DNA from: Vibrio halioticoli NBRC 102217
GTDB taxonomy: Bacteria > Pseudomonadota > Gammaproteobacteria > Enterobacterales > Vibrionaceae
DNA: 64,000 nt
NCBI RefSeq assembly: GCF_000496695.1
Contig: NZ_BAUJ01000018.1
Location: 58,841-122,840, forward strand
Reading direction: 5' to 3'
In this document: positions 18,879 to 28,812 of the stretch, piece by piece
Layout of the letters: the number at the start of each line of letters is the position of its first letter
Numbering within the stretch: the stretch's first letter is position 1
Translations under genes and position numbers: made by a program
The notes under the pieces: model-generated
Databases searched by the model: none
Told to the model about the DNA's origin: nothing
The model's input: the letters and a program-made list of their open reading frames with translations, nothing else

Positions 18879-19949
18879 TTAGTCCATTAATAGACGATTG
18901 ACAGTGTCACGATCTAAACGTTTCACTAGTTCAGTGATAAGTTTAGTGGTCGCGTTGTAATCTTGTTTATGGATCATCGAAGTATGAGAGTGGATATAAC
19001 GTGATGGAATACCGATTGAAATAGACGGTGCACCATTGCCAGATACGTGCATCATACCTGCGTCAGTACCGCCACCGTTTAATACTTGGTATTGGAACGG
19101 AATATCAAGTTCTTCACAAATAGTAATGCACAGTTCGCGCAGACCTTTGTGACCGACCATTGATGCATCTTTTAATGTCAGTTGCGGACCTTTACCCATT
19201 ACGCCTTTGTTGTCACATCCTGGAGTATCATCGGCAATACCTACATCGACAGCAATCGCGATTTCTGGTTGAACTAAGTTAGATGCAGTGCGCGCGCCGC
19301 GCAGGCCTACTTCTTCTTGTACTGTGCCAACCGAGAACAATTGGTTTGGATGAGCAACGTCTTTTAGGTTGTCCATAACATCCAAAGCAATAGCACAACC
19401 AATGCGGTTATCAAACGCTTTACCTAGTAGGTAGTCTTTGTTCGCCATTTCGCGAAATTCGATATAAGGGGTGATCATATCGCCAGGTTTAATACCTAGA
19501 GCTTCAGCTTCTTCTTTTGTCGCAACACCGATATCGATGAACATAGCGTCAATTTCAACAGGTTTAGCACGCTCTGCAGGTTTAAGGATATGGGGTGGTT
19601 TGCTACCAATAACGCCGTGGATATGTTCGCCAGCACCGGTAGTAATTGTCAGCTGTTGCGCCAACATAACTTGGTTCCACCAACCGCCGAGTGGGGTGAA
19701 TTTTACAAAACCGTCTTTGTTGATTTCAGTGACCATGAAGCCCACTTCATCCATGTGGCCAGCCAGCATAATGCGAGGGCCGTTTTCTACGCCCACTTTT
19801 TTACCAATAATGCTGCCAATATTGTCCAATACAACGTCGTCTGCAACGCCTTCAAAGCGTTGCGCCATGTATTTGCGACACTCACCTTCGTTGCCCGGTA
19901 CGGCGTTTAGCTCGGTCAGTTTTTTAAGTTCTAGAATTTTATTTTCCAT
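18879..19949 (-). CDS. M42 family metallo-aminopeptidase
   Basis: Cytosolic two-metal aminopeptidase or glutamyl aminopeptidase of the FrvX/YsdC/TET type, 356 residues. The metal ligands can be placed: His65 and Asp67 (AGHMDEVG), Asp180 (AFDNRIG), Glu212 and Glu213 (QEEVGLRG), Asp235 (AVDVG) and a late His in SRYIHSH. It has no signal peptide. Such enzymes trim short peptides to amino acids. It follows metalloprotease copy 2 on the same strand, 72 bp beyond that gene's stop and past a terminator. The neighbourhood suggests it finishes the breakdown of imported peptides. Confidence 0.92.
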   Translation of the reverse strand: MENKILELKKLTELNAVPGNEGECRKYMAQRFEGVADDVVLDNIGSIIGKKVGVENGPRIMLAGHMDEVGFMVTEINKDGFVKFTPLGGWWNQVMLAQQLTITTGAGEHIHGVIGSKPPHILKPAERAKPVEIDAMFIDIGVATKEEAEALGIKPGDMITPYIEFREMANKDYLLGKAFDNRIGCAIALDVMDNLKDVAHPNQLFSVGTVQEEVGLRGARTASNLVQPEIAIAVDVGIADDTPGCDNKGVMGKGPQLTLKDASMVGHKGLRELCITICEELDIPFQYQVLNGGGTDAGMMHVSGNGAPSISIGIPSRYIHSHTSMIHKQDYNATTKLITELVKRLDRDTVNRLLMD

Positions 19950-19971
19950 CGATTTCTAACTCATTTGGGTT

Positions 19972-20000
19972 AAAAAAATAAAGTCGCCCTAAGGCGACTT
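19972..20000 (-). terminator. Terminator after metalloprotease copy 2
   Basis: A perfect 8-bp stem AAGTCGCC, CTAA, GGCGACTT (19981–20000) has a T-run on the minus strand (A-run at 19972–19978). It lies 21 bp beyond the stop at 20022. Confidence 0.88.
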
Positions 20001-20021
20001 TGTTATATAGATCAGCGAGGT

Positions 20022-23000
20022 TTATTCAACAACAGGAAGTTGTTCCAACGCTTTAGTATCACGTGCTTTACGCATAGCCAGTGTTTTATATGCTGCGATT
20101 TGGTCTGGTGTTGCAGATGATAAATTCAACGCTGCTAATTTAGCGTTCAATGTAGTCATCTCATGCAACAAGCTAAGAGCCAAGATATTTTCACTGGTGA
20201 TGGTGTAGTGCTTACCATTGATCAGATGATCTTTACCTTGTACGTAATCAGAGGCTAAGTGAATGCCTACAAATTCACGCAATAGACGCGCATCATCTTT
20301 ACTGTTGGTATCACTATCTGTTGAATATAGTGCTACTTGGTTAAGTAAAGCGTGGAACAGATTTGTTTCACCTTTAGTTACGCCGTTATTACGGTCAAAA
20401 CCAAAACCAAGAACGGCACTAGTAACATCTGGGCTTAGTGCTTCGATGTTTTGATATACCACATCATCATAAGCAGGGTAGAAATCATCAACACTTGAGA
20501 TACCTTCCCATTTCCAATGGCTGCTTGAGCTTTCACCAGTAGTCAGGTCAAAGTCAGTTGGCAGTTGTGGGTATGAATTAGTGATTTGATCAATCGCCAA
20601 TGCATTACAGTTTGCTTCAGGGCCCGCTACTTTAGCGATGTCAGAACCATCGATGTCAGACATTGCTTTAGCATAGGTGTGATCAACATCAGCCATTGCC
20701 ATACGACATAACATGCCTTTGAACAATCTGTTGATTGGCGCAAAGTCAACCATGGCTTGGTGAGTCAATGAATCGGTATAACGGTCAGTATGACGAGTCA
20801 CCAGTTGTTGGATTGCAATTAAGCGATCAGGCCAGATACCCAGTTTATCCACTTCGTTTGAATATGGATGTTCAGGATCGGACACCTTAGCACTTGAACT
20901 GTTTAGACTACGGCCAACAAACTTAATCACAGGAGTGTACTGGTAGTATTTATCCCAGTAAGTGTTCTTGATACCAAGCTGAACAGCCATAAGGTCAAGC
21001 AGTTTCGGCGCATCAGAGTACTGACTAATGACTTGTCCAGGTTGCAGTTTATCTGCGTCATCTAAACGTGATAGGTCAAGGTCGTCGTACTTGCTTAATA
21101 GGTAACTAAGGTTACTTACAATAGGATCAGACCAAATAAGGTTGCCATTGTTATCTTTGAAGTTAATCAATACTGCCGCATCGGGTTGACTTGCTACTTG
21201 TAACAAGAACTTCGCAATACGGTTTTTAGCATTTACGCGGTCACAATACCAAGCAGAGCTATCGTTGGCACACCAAGTATCTAGTGAGTTATCGCGAAGG
21301 TTGATGCGTTTTTCAAGTCCACCAACATCTTCGATGAACTCATGCATTTTCGAAAAGCCACTTTTACGCGAGCTGATGTAGCTGTTGTAGTTGGTATTAA
21401 AGTAACTAGCGCGATCTGAACGAGTATTACGTAGTGTGTAGTAGTTCAAGTAACGTTCAACGTAGTATTGCGCGATTTGGTCATAGTTAAAGCCAATATC
21501 GAAACGGTTACAGTCGCTGTTTAAGTCAACATGACCATCGGTACAGTATTTCCAACCAAAGAAGTTGCTGTAGCCATTGTCGTCAGATTTGCCATTAACT
21601 TTACCTGCTAGCTGTTCACTTAATAAGTTCACAGAACCGGTGCGAGTTTTACCATTGTTGATGTCTTGCGCCCACTCATCACGACGTTTTTGGTCAAGAT
21701 CTTTTAGTGAGTGCCAGTAGCTTGCCTTATCCCAATCATCAACAGTAGTTGCACGGTTGTCTTGGATTTCACGGCTGTAGCCAAAACGGATTGCCGCTAA
21801 ATCGTATGGACCAAAGCCCATGCCAAACATGTCGTTCATGTACTCCATTTGAGTACTGGTTGACGTAGAAAGGCTTACATTTGGATAACCTAGTTTAGCC
21901 AGCGCTGCTTTTTGCTTAGCAATAGCTGTTTTGGTGTAGAAGTGTTTGTAATCCGTTGAGCCTTTGAAGTTATGGCGAAGACCAATACTGTGACCAAACT
22001 CATGGATAATAGTACCTACAAAACCAACCGCCGCGGTTTTAACAACGATGTCGTGGCGAAGATCTTTAGGCAATTTTTTAAGTTGCTTAAGTTTGCCACC
22101 TACAATGCCGTCAACCCAAAGTTCAGGTTGTTTCCAATCAATCGCATAACCTTTAACGCCTTTTGGTAGCACGCCATAGTTACCGCCAAGATTCATTGCG
22201 TCAGCAGTTAAAATATTGTGCTGAGAGTTGTAGTCCATACGCTCGTTATACAATTTAAGTATATTGTTAGCGTGCGCTACTGCTTGTTGGTTTGATTGGA
22301 TATTACTAGTGTCAGCATTTACTTTCTCTGATAGATCTTGCAATTCACTAAACTTAAGTGGCTGTTGAGCAACTCGAGTCATTGTGTCTTCCATCATTGG
22401 CAGCAGATTTGAACCGTTTTGCAGTGCAGCAGCCAGGCGTGCGTCAGCTTCTTTAATCAAATCATCTTGATTATGTGGCTTAGCCGCATTGTCAATTGCA
22501 TTGGCAATATCAGCAGGAGCTTGAGCCGCATTTGCTGTGATACTTGCTTCTGAGTTGATAGCGTGGGTGTAATCAGTTACGCCTTCTAACTTAGTATTTT
22601 GTAACGCAGGCTCAGGGTAGGTTGCACCGGTTGCTTCTGTTACAGAAGTTGGGTTTAAACGACCAAGGTTATAGTCACGTACGAAAATATCGTAAGAGAA
22701 CGCAGCATTGCCTAGGAAGTTACCACTAAATTGGTTAAAGCCACCACTGACGATTTCACCCGTTAGTGGGTCATCACTGCTGTTTGCTACACCCAGTAGA
22801 CCATTGTCTAAAGGTTGGTCAAATAGTCTTAGGAAGCTGTAACGTAAATCACCGTAGCGTTTGTTTTTAGCTTGGACAAAGTTGATGTGAGGCAACCCTG
22901 TGTGGTACATGCTGTTTTGGGTGTTGATGATAGCTTCCGCTTCTTTAGCTGCGGCAAGGAATACGGCGTTATCTTCATCCCAGAAGTTGTTAGATAAGTA

Positions 23001-23912
23001 GTAATTTACTTCTTCTTTATTTGGATCGAAGCGGTTTAGATATGTGCGCTTGTAGCCAGTTTGACCTGATTGGTATTCATTATCACGATATGTGTGTGAA
23101 GTGGTAAAGAAACCAAAGGTGTTACCGTCTTCTTCTTGGTATGGGATCGCTTTGTAGTCTTTAGAAACGATCTTATCACGCTCAACCATTGAGAAGTATT
23201 CAGTAGTTTCAAAGCTGAGCTTATCCACGTCCCAATCACTGGCGAATTTAGGGATACAGTTCGCACTAGGTACAGAGTAAACCGATTTCAACTCAAAGTT
23301 GATTACGCCGTTCTTAAGATCAAGAAGATAGCCTTTCCACTGCTCGGCAGGTACTTTTGCCAATACAGAGCTAACAGGGTTTACGGCGCAGCTTAGAGAG
23401 AACAAGTCGTTGTAATCTTGCTCTGCAATGCTGACGTCAGAGAAGTCAGGTACGAAGTAATGTTTTTGGTCCCAAGTCAATGAGTCGCTTGAATCCACTT
23501 CTTCTTTGTTAGTACATTTATCGTAGCTGTCTTCAGAACATTTGTAGTCTACGTATTCACCGCCAATGGTCAGAATTGGACGATAGTTGTTTTCTGTGTC
23601 AAAACGACCACTGTGTCCATCACCTACATCGTCGGTGTCGAGTTGTACAACTTGAATTCCGTTTTCAGTCATACGAAGTTTTACTAGCTTGACGTCATTA
23701 GGCACTTTACCACGTACCGCAGTGAGGTAACGTGGTGTTTCGCCTAGCATACGACGGTATAGAAAGGTTTTCGCTGATAGAGTGTTGAGATCTGAAACTT
23801 TCAGCTCGTAAGGGGAGCGATCAACCTTGTCATACGCTTCATCCTTGGGACCACAGCCTACAAGTCCTATGGTTGCAGCAAGAATACTGCAACCTAATAA
23901 GCTCTTATTCAT
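20022..23912 (-). CDS. Large lipoprotein zinc-dependent metalloprotease (copy 2)
   Basis: A 1296-residue paralog of copy 1. A signal peptide ends in the lipobox LVGC (Cys20, next residue Gly), so outer-membrane anchoring is likely. The zinc motif HEFGHSIGLRH is at 637–647, then NFKGS, and a met-turn-like TQMEYM with GFGPYDLAAIRFGY follows. An Ala/Asn-rich helical insert (around residues 455–545) is not present in copy 1. The gene starts 19 bp after the ABC ATPase gene on the same strand, so it probably belongs to the transporter operon. This links surface proteolysis to peptide uptake. Substrate is unknown. Confidence 0.85.
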   Translation of the reverse strand: MNKSLLGCSILAATIGLVGCGPKDEAYDKVDRSPYELKVSDLNTLSAKTFLYRRMLGETPRYLTAVRGKVPNDVKLVKLRMTENGIQVVQLDTDDVGDGHSGRFDTENNYRPILTIGGEYVDYKCSEDSYDKCTNKEEVDSSDSLTWDQKHYFVPDFSDVSIAEQDYNDLFSLSCAVNPVSSVLAKVPAEQWKGYLLDLKNGVINFELKSVYSVPSANCIPKFASDWDVDKLSFETTEYFSMVERDKIVSKDYKAIPYQEEDGNTFGFFTTSHTYRDNEYQSGQTGYKRTYLNRFDPNKEEVNYYLSNNFWDEDNAVFLAAAKEAEAIINTQNSMYHTGLPHINFVQAKNKRYGDLRYSFLRLFDQPLDNGLLGVANSSDDPLTGEIVSGGFNQFSGNFLGNAAFSYDIFVRDYNLGRLNPTSVTEATGATYPEPALQNTKLEGVTDYTHAINSEASITANAAQAPADIANAIDNAAKPHNQDDLIKEADARLAAALQNGSNLLPMMEDTMTRVAQQPLKFSELQDLSEKVNADTSNIQSNQQAVAHANNILKLYNERMDYNSQHNILTADAMNLGGNYGVLPKGVKGYAIDWKQPELWVDGIVGGKLKQLKKLPKDLRHDIVVKTAAVGFVGTIIHEFGHSIGLRHNFKGSTDYKHFYTKTAIAKQKAALAKLGYPNVSLSTSTSTQMEYMNDMFGMGFGPYDLAAIRFGYSREIQDNRATTVDDWDKASYWHSLKDLDQKRRDEWAQDINNGKTRTGSVNLLSEQLAGKVNGKSDDNGYSNFFGWKYCTDGHVDLNSDCNRFDIGFNYDQIAQYYVERYLNYYTLRNTRSDRASYFNTNYNSYISSRKSGFSKMHEFIEDVGGLEKRINLRDNSLDTWCANDSSAWYCDRVNAKNRIAKFLLQVASQPDAAVLINFKDNNGNLIWSDPIVSNLSYLLSKYDDLDLSRLDDADKLQPGQVISQYSDAPKLLDLMAVQLGIKNTYWDKYYQYTPVIKFVGRSLNSSSAKVSDPEHPYSNEVDKLGIWPDRLIAIQQLVTRHTDRYTDSLTHQAMVDFAPINRLFKGMLCRMAMADVDHTYAKAMSDIDGSDIAKVAGPEANCNALAIDQITNSYPQLPTDFDLTTGESSSSHWKWEGISSVDDFYPAYDDVVYQNIEALSPDVTSAVLGFGFDRNNGVTKGETNLFHALLNQVALYSTDSDTNSKDDARLLREFVGIHLASDYVQGKDHLINGKHYTITSENILALSLLHEMTTLNAKLAALNLSSATPDQIAAYKTLAMRKARDTKALEQLPVVE

Positions 23913-23931
23913 TATTATATCCTGGTAATAA

Positions 23932-24894
23932 TTATACTAAATGACATGCTACTTTGTGCTCGTCGCAACTTAGAGTAGGGGAGCGTTCAAAACATCCTTT
24001 TTCAGCAAGACGGCACCTTGTTGAAAACGCACACCCTTTTGGTGGATTCATTGGAGAAGGAATATCACCATTAAGGATTATCCTGTCTTTTTTCGCCCAA
24101 GGATCGGGTTGAGGAATGGCAGAAATCAGTGCTTCTGTGTAAGGGTGTTTAGGCGTGTTGAAAACATCTTCAGCGTTGCCTATTTCCACAAACTTTCCTA
24201 AGTACATTACGGCAATTACGTCCGAAACATGTCGGACTACAGAAAGATCATGCGCAATAAAAATTAATGCGATGTTCATTTCCTTTTGTAGGTCAAGAAG
24301 TAGGTTCACGATTTGCGCCTGAACAGAAACGTCTAAGGCCGAAACTGATTCGTCACACACGATCAGTTTAGGTTTTAGCGCGATTGCTCTTGCGATACCA
24401 ATGCGTTGACGTTGGCCACCAGAGAATTCATGTGGGAAACGTGAAGCGGCGTTAGGTCGCAATCCTACTTTGACTAACAATTCTGAAACCCATTGGTCTC
24501 GCTCTTTTGCTGTGCCTATGCCATGAATTTCGAAGGGTTCTTTGATGATGTCCCCGACAGTATGGCGTTGGTTTAGGCTCTCAAGAGGGTCTTGTAATAT
24601 GATCTGCATTTCTTTGCGAAGTGAAGTCATCTCTTTGGCATTTAAGTTCGTGATGTCACGACCTTCAAAGAAGATGCTGCCTGCAGTTGGCTCGTACAAT
24701 TTAAGCAAGGTACGCCCTACGGTGCTTTTACCACACCCAGATTCGCCGACAAGACCAATGGTTTGGCCGGGATAGAGGTCAAAAGAGACGCCATCCACGG
24801 CATATACGTATTTTTTGGGTTGAAACAGTTTGTTGGAGACCAAAAAGTGCTGTTTCAAATCTTTAATTTGGAGTAAAGGAGTTGCTTGAGTCAT
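23932..24894 (-). CDS. Peptide ABC transporter ATP-binding protein, OppF/DppF type
   Basis: Cytosolic ATPase, 320 residues. It has Walker A GESGCGKSTVGR (about 51–62), signature FSGGQRQRIGIARA, Walker B KLIVCDESVSALD and a switch His in FIAHDLS. The C-terminal oligopeptide-type extension contains a cysteine group (CAFSTRCRLAEKGCFERSPTLSC) that in relatives binds an iron-sulfur cluster. It overlaps the OppD-type gene by one base (TAATG), indicating tight coupling. The start follows AGAGGTT. Confidence 0.93.
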   Translation of the reverse strand: MTQATPLLQIKDLKQHFLVSNKLFQPKKYVYAVDGVSFDLYPGQTIGLVGESGCGKSTVGRTLLKLYEPTAGSIFFEGRDITNLNAKEMTSLRKEMQIILQDPLESLNQRHTVGDIIKEPFEIHGIGTAKERDQWVSELLVKVGLRPNAASRFPHEFSGGQRQRIGIARAIALKPKLIVCDESVSALDVSVQAQIVNLLLDLQKEMNIALIFIAHDLSVVRHVSDVIAVMYLGKFVEIGNAEDVFNTPKHPYTEALISAIPQPDPWAKKDRIILNGDIPSPMNPPKGCAFSTRCRLAEKGCFERSPTLSCDEHKVACHLV

Positions 24895-25883
24895 TACATA
24901 ACCTCTTTAACAGCAAGACAAGAAACAAGATGGCCAGGTTCAACCAATGCCGGCTCGGGTCTAGTGCTATGACAATGATCCATTGCTTTAGTACAACGGT
25001 TGACGAAGCGACAACCAGACGGCATATCTTTTAATTGTGGTACGCTGCCCTCAATGGTAATGAGCTGCGTTTTTGGTATAGAAGAGACGGTCGGCATTGA
25101 TGCCAACAATCCCTGTGTATAAGGGTGGGTAGGTTTACCAAAGATTTGATAAACATCGCCTTGTTCAACAACATTACCGGCATACATAACCGCAACGTCA
25201 TCACAAATTTCAGCCACTACGCCCAAGTCATGGGTGATGAACAAAATCGCCATTCCCAATTCGTCTTGCATGCGTTTCATCAGCTCAAGAATTTGCGCTT
25301 GAATGGTCACATCCAATGCCGTAGTAGGTTCATCAGCGATTAATACTTTTGGCTCACAGGCCAGCGCCATCGCAATCATGACACGTTGACGCATACCACC
25401 TGAAAGCTCATGCGGGTAAACATCTAAACGTTTTTCTGGCTCAGAAATGCCCACTTTTTTGAACATTTCAAGAGCGGCCTGACGACGGGTAGCCTCAGTG
25501 GTGTATTTAGTACTATGCAGTTCATACACTTCTTCCACTTGCTTACCGACACGAACTACAGGGTTGAGAGCTGTCATTGGATCTTGAAAGATCATCGAGA
25601 TATCGTGACCACGAAGTTTGCAGCGCTCTGCTTCGTTAAGTTTAGTAATATCACGACCTTCAAAGATAATCTCACCTTCGGTTACTCGACCGTACGGTTG
25701 TGGTAGCAGGTTCATGATTGACGCTGCAGTGATACTTTTTCCGCAGCCTGACTCACCAACGATACCAAGGGTGCGACCTTTGATAACATCAAACGTCACG
25801 CCGTTGAGTGCAGTAATATCGCCTTCATCGGTATTGAACTTAGTAGTCACGTTGTGCAGTGACAGTAATACTTTATTTGACAT
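24894..25883 (-). CDS. Peptide ABC transporter ATP-binding protein, OppD/DppD type
   Basis: Partner ATPase of 329 residues. It has Walker A GESGCGKSITAAS (about 43–55), signature LSGGMRQRVMIAMALA, Walker B KVLIADEPTTALD and the C-terminal region CRFVNRCTKAMDHC with the clustered cysteines of the OppD family. It lies between the substrate-binding protein gene (9 bp upstream) and the OppF-type gene (1-base overlap). The two ATPases form the heterodimer that drives the permeases. Confidence 0.93.
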   Translation of the reverse strand: MSNKVLLSLHNVTTKFNTDEGDITALNGVTFDVIKGRTLGIVGESGCGKSITAASIMNLLPQPYGRVTEGEIIFEGRDITKLNEAERCKLRGHDISMIFQDPMTALNPVVRVGKQVEEVYELHSTKYTTEATRRQAALEMFKKVGISEPEKRLDVYPHELSGGMRQRVMIAMALACEPKVLIADEPTTALDVTIQAQILELMKRMQDELGMAILFITHDLGVVAEICDDVAVMYAGNVVEQGDVYQIFGKPTHPYTQGLLASMPTVSSIPKTQLITIEGSVPQLKDMPSGCRFVNRCTKAMDHCHSTRPEPALVEPGHLVSCLAVKEVM

Positions 25884-25892
25884 ACTTAGACC

Positions 25893-27764
25893 TTATTGAC
25901 CGATGACTTGAGTGCTTAAATGCGTCATTTTAGGGAAGGTTTTACCTTCACTTTTTGCTTGTAGAACTTCATGTTTTAGATCGGTATCGATCCACATTAA
26001 TCCCAGATCAAGGCCACTTTCGTCGAATAAGAATCGAGATTGTGCAGTACCTACTTTGTCTGGTAGGCGAACGTAACGCCAATGCGCCGCACGAGTGAAT
26101 TGCGACACAGTTCCAGGGATAAAGCAGTTGTATGCCATTACCATGCGTTGAATTTTGTTCGATTGTTTCACTTGCTCTGCGACCGTAGAAGCTTGGTCAA
26201 ACTTGGCAATCAACTTGTCCATTTTTGGATCAGCAAAACTGAAAAAGTTGTTGGTTTGCGGAACAATATTGCTGGAGTGGAAATATTGTCGGTATGCAGG
26301 ATATAAGCCTGATGACATAGACAAGTAAGCCATTTGGAATTTCTTCTCTAATAGCGATTTAAATCCTGTAGAGCCATCAACCAATTTAAGCTCAAGATCT
26401 AAGCCGGCTTTTTTTGCTTGTTCTTTGAGGATGATAACATCAGCGGTATTGCGCGGACTTAGGTAAGTCAAGGTCACTTGTAGTGAATTGCCTTGTTTGT
26501 TGTACAGCAGTCCATCCGAACCTAAAGTGTTGTAACCGGCTTTTGCGAAGTGTTTCTTCGCTTCGACAGGGGAGAAGGGCTTAACACCGACATCTTTTGG
26601 CGTGGCATAAGCGCCTACTAACGTACCAAAGCCATTTTGTCGTGTAGCTTCACCATGACGTACGTGCTTAATCACAGATTCGAAGTTGATGGCGTATGCG
26701 ACGCCTTCACGAACTTCGCTGTCCTTAAGCAGAGGATCGACCATGTTAAGCCACAAGCCTGAAGCGCCCACAGACACTTCGTTATTAAGCATAGATTTTA
26801 CAATGTAGCCTTTTTGGAAAGGTTCAGAGTTGGTTTTATCAAACCATAATTTCTGAGAGTTGATGTTAAACACATCTAACTCGCCTTTTTCAAAGTAGCG
26901 GTACGCTAAATCAGGGTCACGAATGACAGAGAAACGAATCTTATCTACGTTAAAGCGATTTTTTAGGTAGCGGTTATGATAGCCCCACCAATCTTTAACG
27001 TGTGACATCTCAATTGTACGGCCTTTTTTAAGTGCCGATACGTAGTAAGCGCCAGTGGTCGGCTCTGCTTTCCAGTTGTATTCGCGGATGTAGTTTTTAC
27101 CAATACCATTTTTGAAAAAGTGTCTTGGTTTAGGTTGCAAGTTAATGCGGTCGATAAGTAGCGCTTCTGGTAACGCATCAGACGACTGTAACGAAATGGT
27201 GTATTTGTCGTAGACGGTTAAATTAACGATTTTTTCGGTGTAATAGTTGCTATAAAACGGCGCGTGTACGTTCTTGTTTTTTACGTATTCAAACAGAAAC
27301 GCATAGTCATCTGCGGTGATTGGCACACCATCAGACCAAGTCGCTTTTGGGTCTAAACGGAAATACATCGTTTTACCGTCTTTACCAAATGCCCACTGCT
27401 CAGCAAGCTCAGGATAAGGTTGTAGCGTATTTGGATGAATGCCCAATAAGCCCGGGTGATTATCCATTAGATATGAACGAAATGCCGTATTTGAGTCTGG
27501 GCCGATAGTACGCATAGTCAATGGGTATGACGGAACATACAAATTAAGCGTGCCGCCACGTTTTGCTTTTTCACTGGCAAACAAAGGCAGATCAGGATTT
27601 GATATCCATTTTAAGTCTTTAGGCAGTTGCGGAGCTTGTTTTGCCTGTTGAGTCGTTGCTGGCGCTGATGTAGCTGGCGCGGCATTGGCGTAAACAGGCG
27701 CTAATAGCGTTGTTCCTAATAGCGCAACCAATAACGTTGATAGTTTTAGTGTATTTAGATTCAT
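25893..27764 (-). CDS. Extracellular solute-binding protein, family 5 (YejA-like)
   Basis: Periplasmic peptide-binding protein. I chose the ATG at 27764, which gives 623 residues and a clean signal peptide (MNLNTLKLSTLLVALLG to about residue 28, ending YANA/AP). The open frame extends to a GTG at 27821, but that lies inside the upstream permease gene. The mature start includes RGGTLNLYVPSYPLTMRTIGP, which is like YejA. The typical EQWAFGKDGKTMYFRLDPKATWSDGVPITADD segment is near residue 125. It sits inside the operon after both permeases. The substrate is probably oligopeptides. Confidence 0.9.
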   Translation of the reverse strand: MNLNTLKLSTLLVALLGTTLLAPVYANAAPATSAPATTQQAKQAPQLPKDLKWISNPDLPLFASEKAKRGGTLNLYVPSYPLTMRTIGPDSNTAFRSYLMDNHPGLLGIHPNTLQPYPELAEQWAFGKDGKTMYFRLDPKATWSDGVPITADDYAFLFEYVKNKNVHAPFYSNYYTEKIVNLTVYDKYTISLQSSDALPEALLIDRINLQPKPRHFFKNGIGKNYIREYNWKAEPTTGAYYVSALKKGRTIEMSHVKDWWGYHNRYLKNRFNVDKIRFSVIRDPDLAYRYFEKGELDVFNINSQKLWFDKTNSEPFQKGYIVKSMLNNEVSVGASGLWLNMVDPLLKDSEVREGVAYAINFESVIKHVRHGEATRQNGFGTLVGAYATPKDVGVKPFSPVEAKKHFAKAGYNTLGSDGLLYNKQGNSLQVTLTYLSPRNTADVIILKEQAKKAGLDLELKLVDGSTGFKSLLEKKFQMAYLSMSSGLYPAYRQYFHSSNIVPQTNNFFSFADPKMDKLIAKFDQASTVAEQVKQSNKIQRMVMAYNCFIPGTVSQFTRAAHWRYVRLPDKVGTAQSRFLFDESGLDLGLMWIDTDLKHEVLQAKSEGKTFPKMTHLSTQVIGQ

Positions 27765-27768
27765 GATA

Positions 27769-28812
27769 TTAGCTGTACTTAGTTTGTTTCTTAGGATCGA
27801 AGGCTTCACGAATAGCTTCACCGATGAAAGTAATCATGGTGAGAATTCCCACAATCGAGAACACTACGGAACTCATGATCCACCATGCATCAAGGTTGGA
27901 TTTACCTTGTTGCAATAAATCACCCCAACTTGGGGTAGGGGGAGTTAAGCCTAAACCTAAATAATCGAGAGCAGTCAGCGTTGAAATGTTGGCAACGATG
28001 GTAAACGGCGCCAAAGTGACAATCATTACTAGCGTGTTCGGTAGAATGTGCTTGGTGATGATGCGCCATGTGCCAGCACCTTGTGCTCTGGCCGCCAGTA
28101 CGTATTCACGCGCTCGCTCTTTGTAAGAAATGGAACGCATGTACCAAGTGATGGGAATCCAACCAAACAGAACGTTGATAAAGACAAATAAAGCAAAGTT
28201 TGGCTTCATTATCGACACTAAAATCATGATCACGTACAGCATAGGTAACATCGACCAAACTTCGATAATACGCTGCATGATAAGGTCAAATTTACCGCCT
28301 AAATACCCCATGGCACTGCCGACAATTACGCCAATAAAGTAACAAATAGCCAGTGTTATGAAGGCATAGAAAATAGCGATACGGAAACCGTACACCAAGC
28401 GCGCCAGTACATCTCGTCCTGAGTTATCAGTGCCAAGATAGTGTTGCGCGTGTGCATTGGGTGCACTAGGTGGGAAACCGTTCGAGTAATCTTGCTCTAG
28501 CGGATTCCAAGGTACGATAGGCATGATGACCCAGTCGCCCTTGTCGGCTTTTTCAAATTTAGCTTGTAGGTCGCGATAGTTTGCTTCGTAACCATATTGT
28601 TCGCCAAAATCTTCACCGGTACGCATCTTAGAATACGTTGGGAAGTAAAGGTGTCCTTGGTAAGAAACCACCAAGGCTTTACTGTTGATCAGAGCCTCTG
28701 AAAACAGTGACAGTACAACTAACAGTACTAAAAATATAAGAGAAAAGTAGCCTCGCTTAATTGAGCAAAAGCGTGCAATTTTCTTTTTAGTTAATTCATC
28801 AAAGTTAAACAT
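27769..28812 (-). CDS. Peptide ABC transporter permease, OppC/YejE type
   Basis: Inner-membrane permease of 347 residues. The first helix is at about 22–44. A periplasmic segment to about 130 follows, including AQHYLGTDNSGRDVLARLVYG, the family hallmark. Five helices come next with the EAA loop ARAQGAGTWRIITKHILPN that contacts the ATPase. The LDYLGLGLTPPTPSWGDLLQQG motif is at the end. It overlaps the upstream permease gene by one base (TAATG). Confidence 0.93.
   Translation of the reverse strand: MFNFDELTKKKIARFCSIKRGYFSLIFLVLLVVLSLFSEALINSKALVVSYQGHLYFPTYSKMRTGEDFGEQYGYEANYRDLQAKFEKADKGDWVIMPIVPWNPLEQDYSNGFPPSAPNAHAQHYLGTDNSGRDVLARLVYGFRIAIFYAFITLAICYFIGVIVGSAMGYLGGKFDLIMQRIIEVWSMLPMLYVIMILVSIMKPNFALFVFINVLFGWIPITWYMRSISYKERAREYVLAARAQGAGTWRIITKHILPNTLVMIVTLAPFTIVANISTLTALDYLGLGLTPPTPSWGDLLQQGKSNLDAWWIMSSVVFSIVGILTMITFIGEAIREAFDPKKQTKYS

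Noticed and set aside
27765..27821. Longer start (GTG 27821) for the solute-binding protein
   Set aside because: It would lie inside the upstream permease gene, and the signal peptide fits the ATG at 27764.
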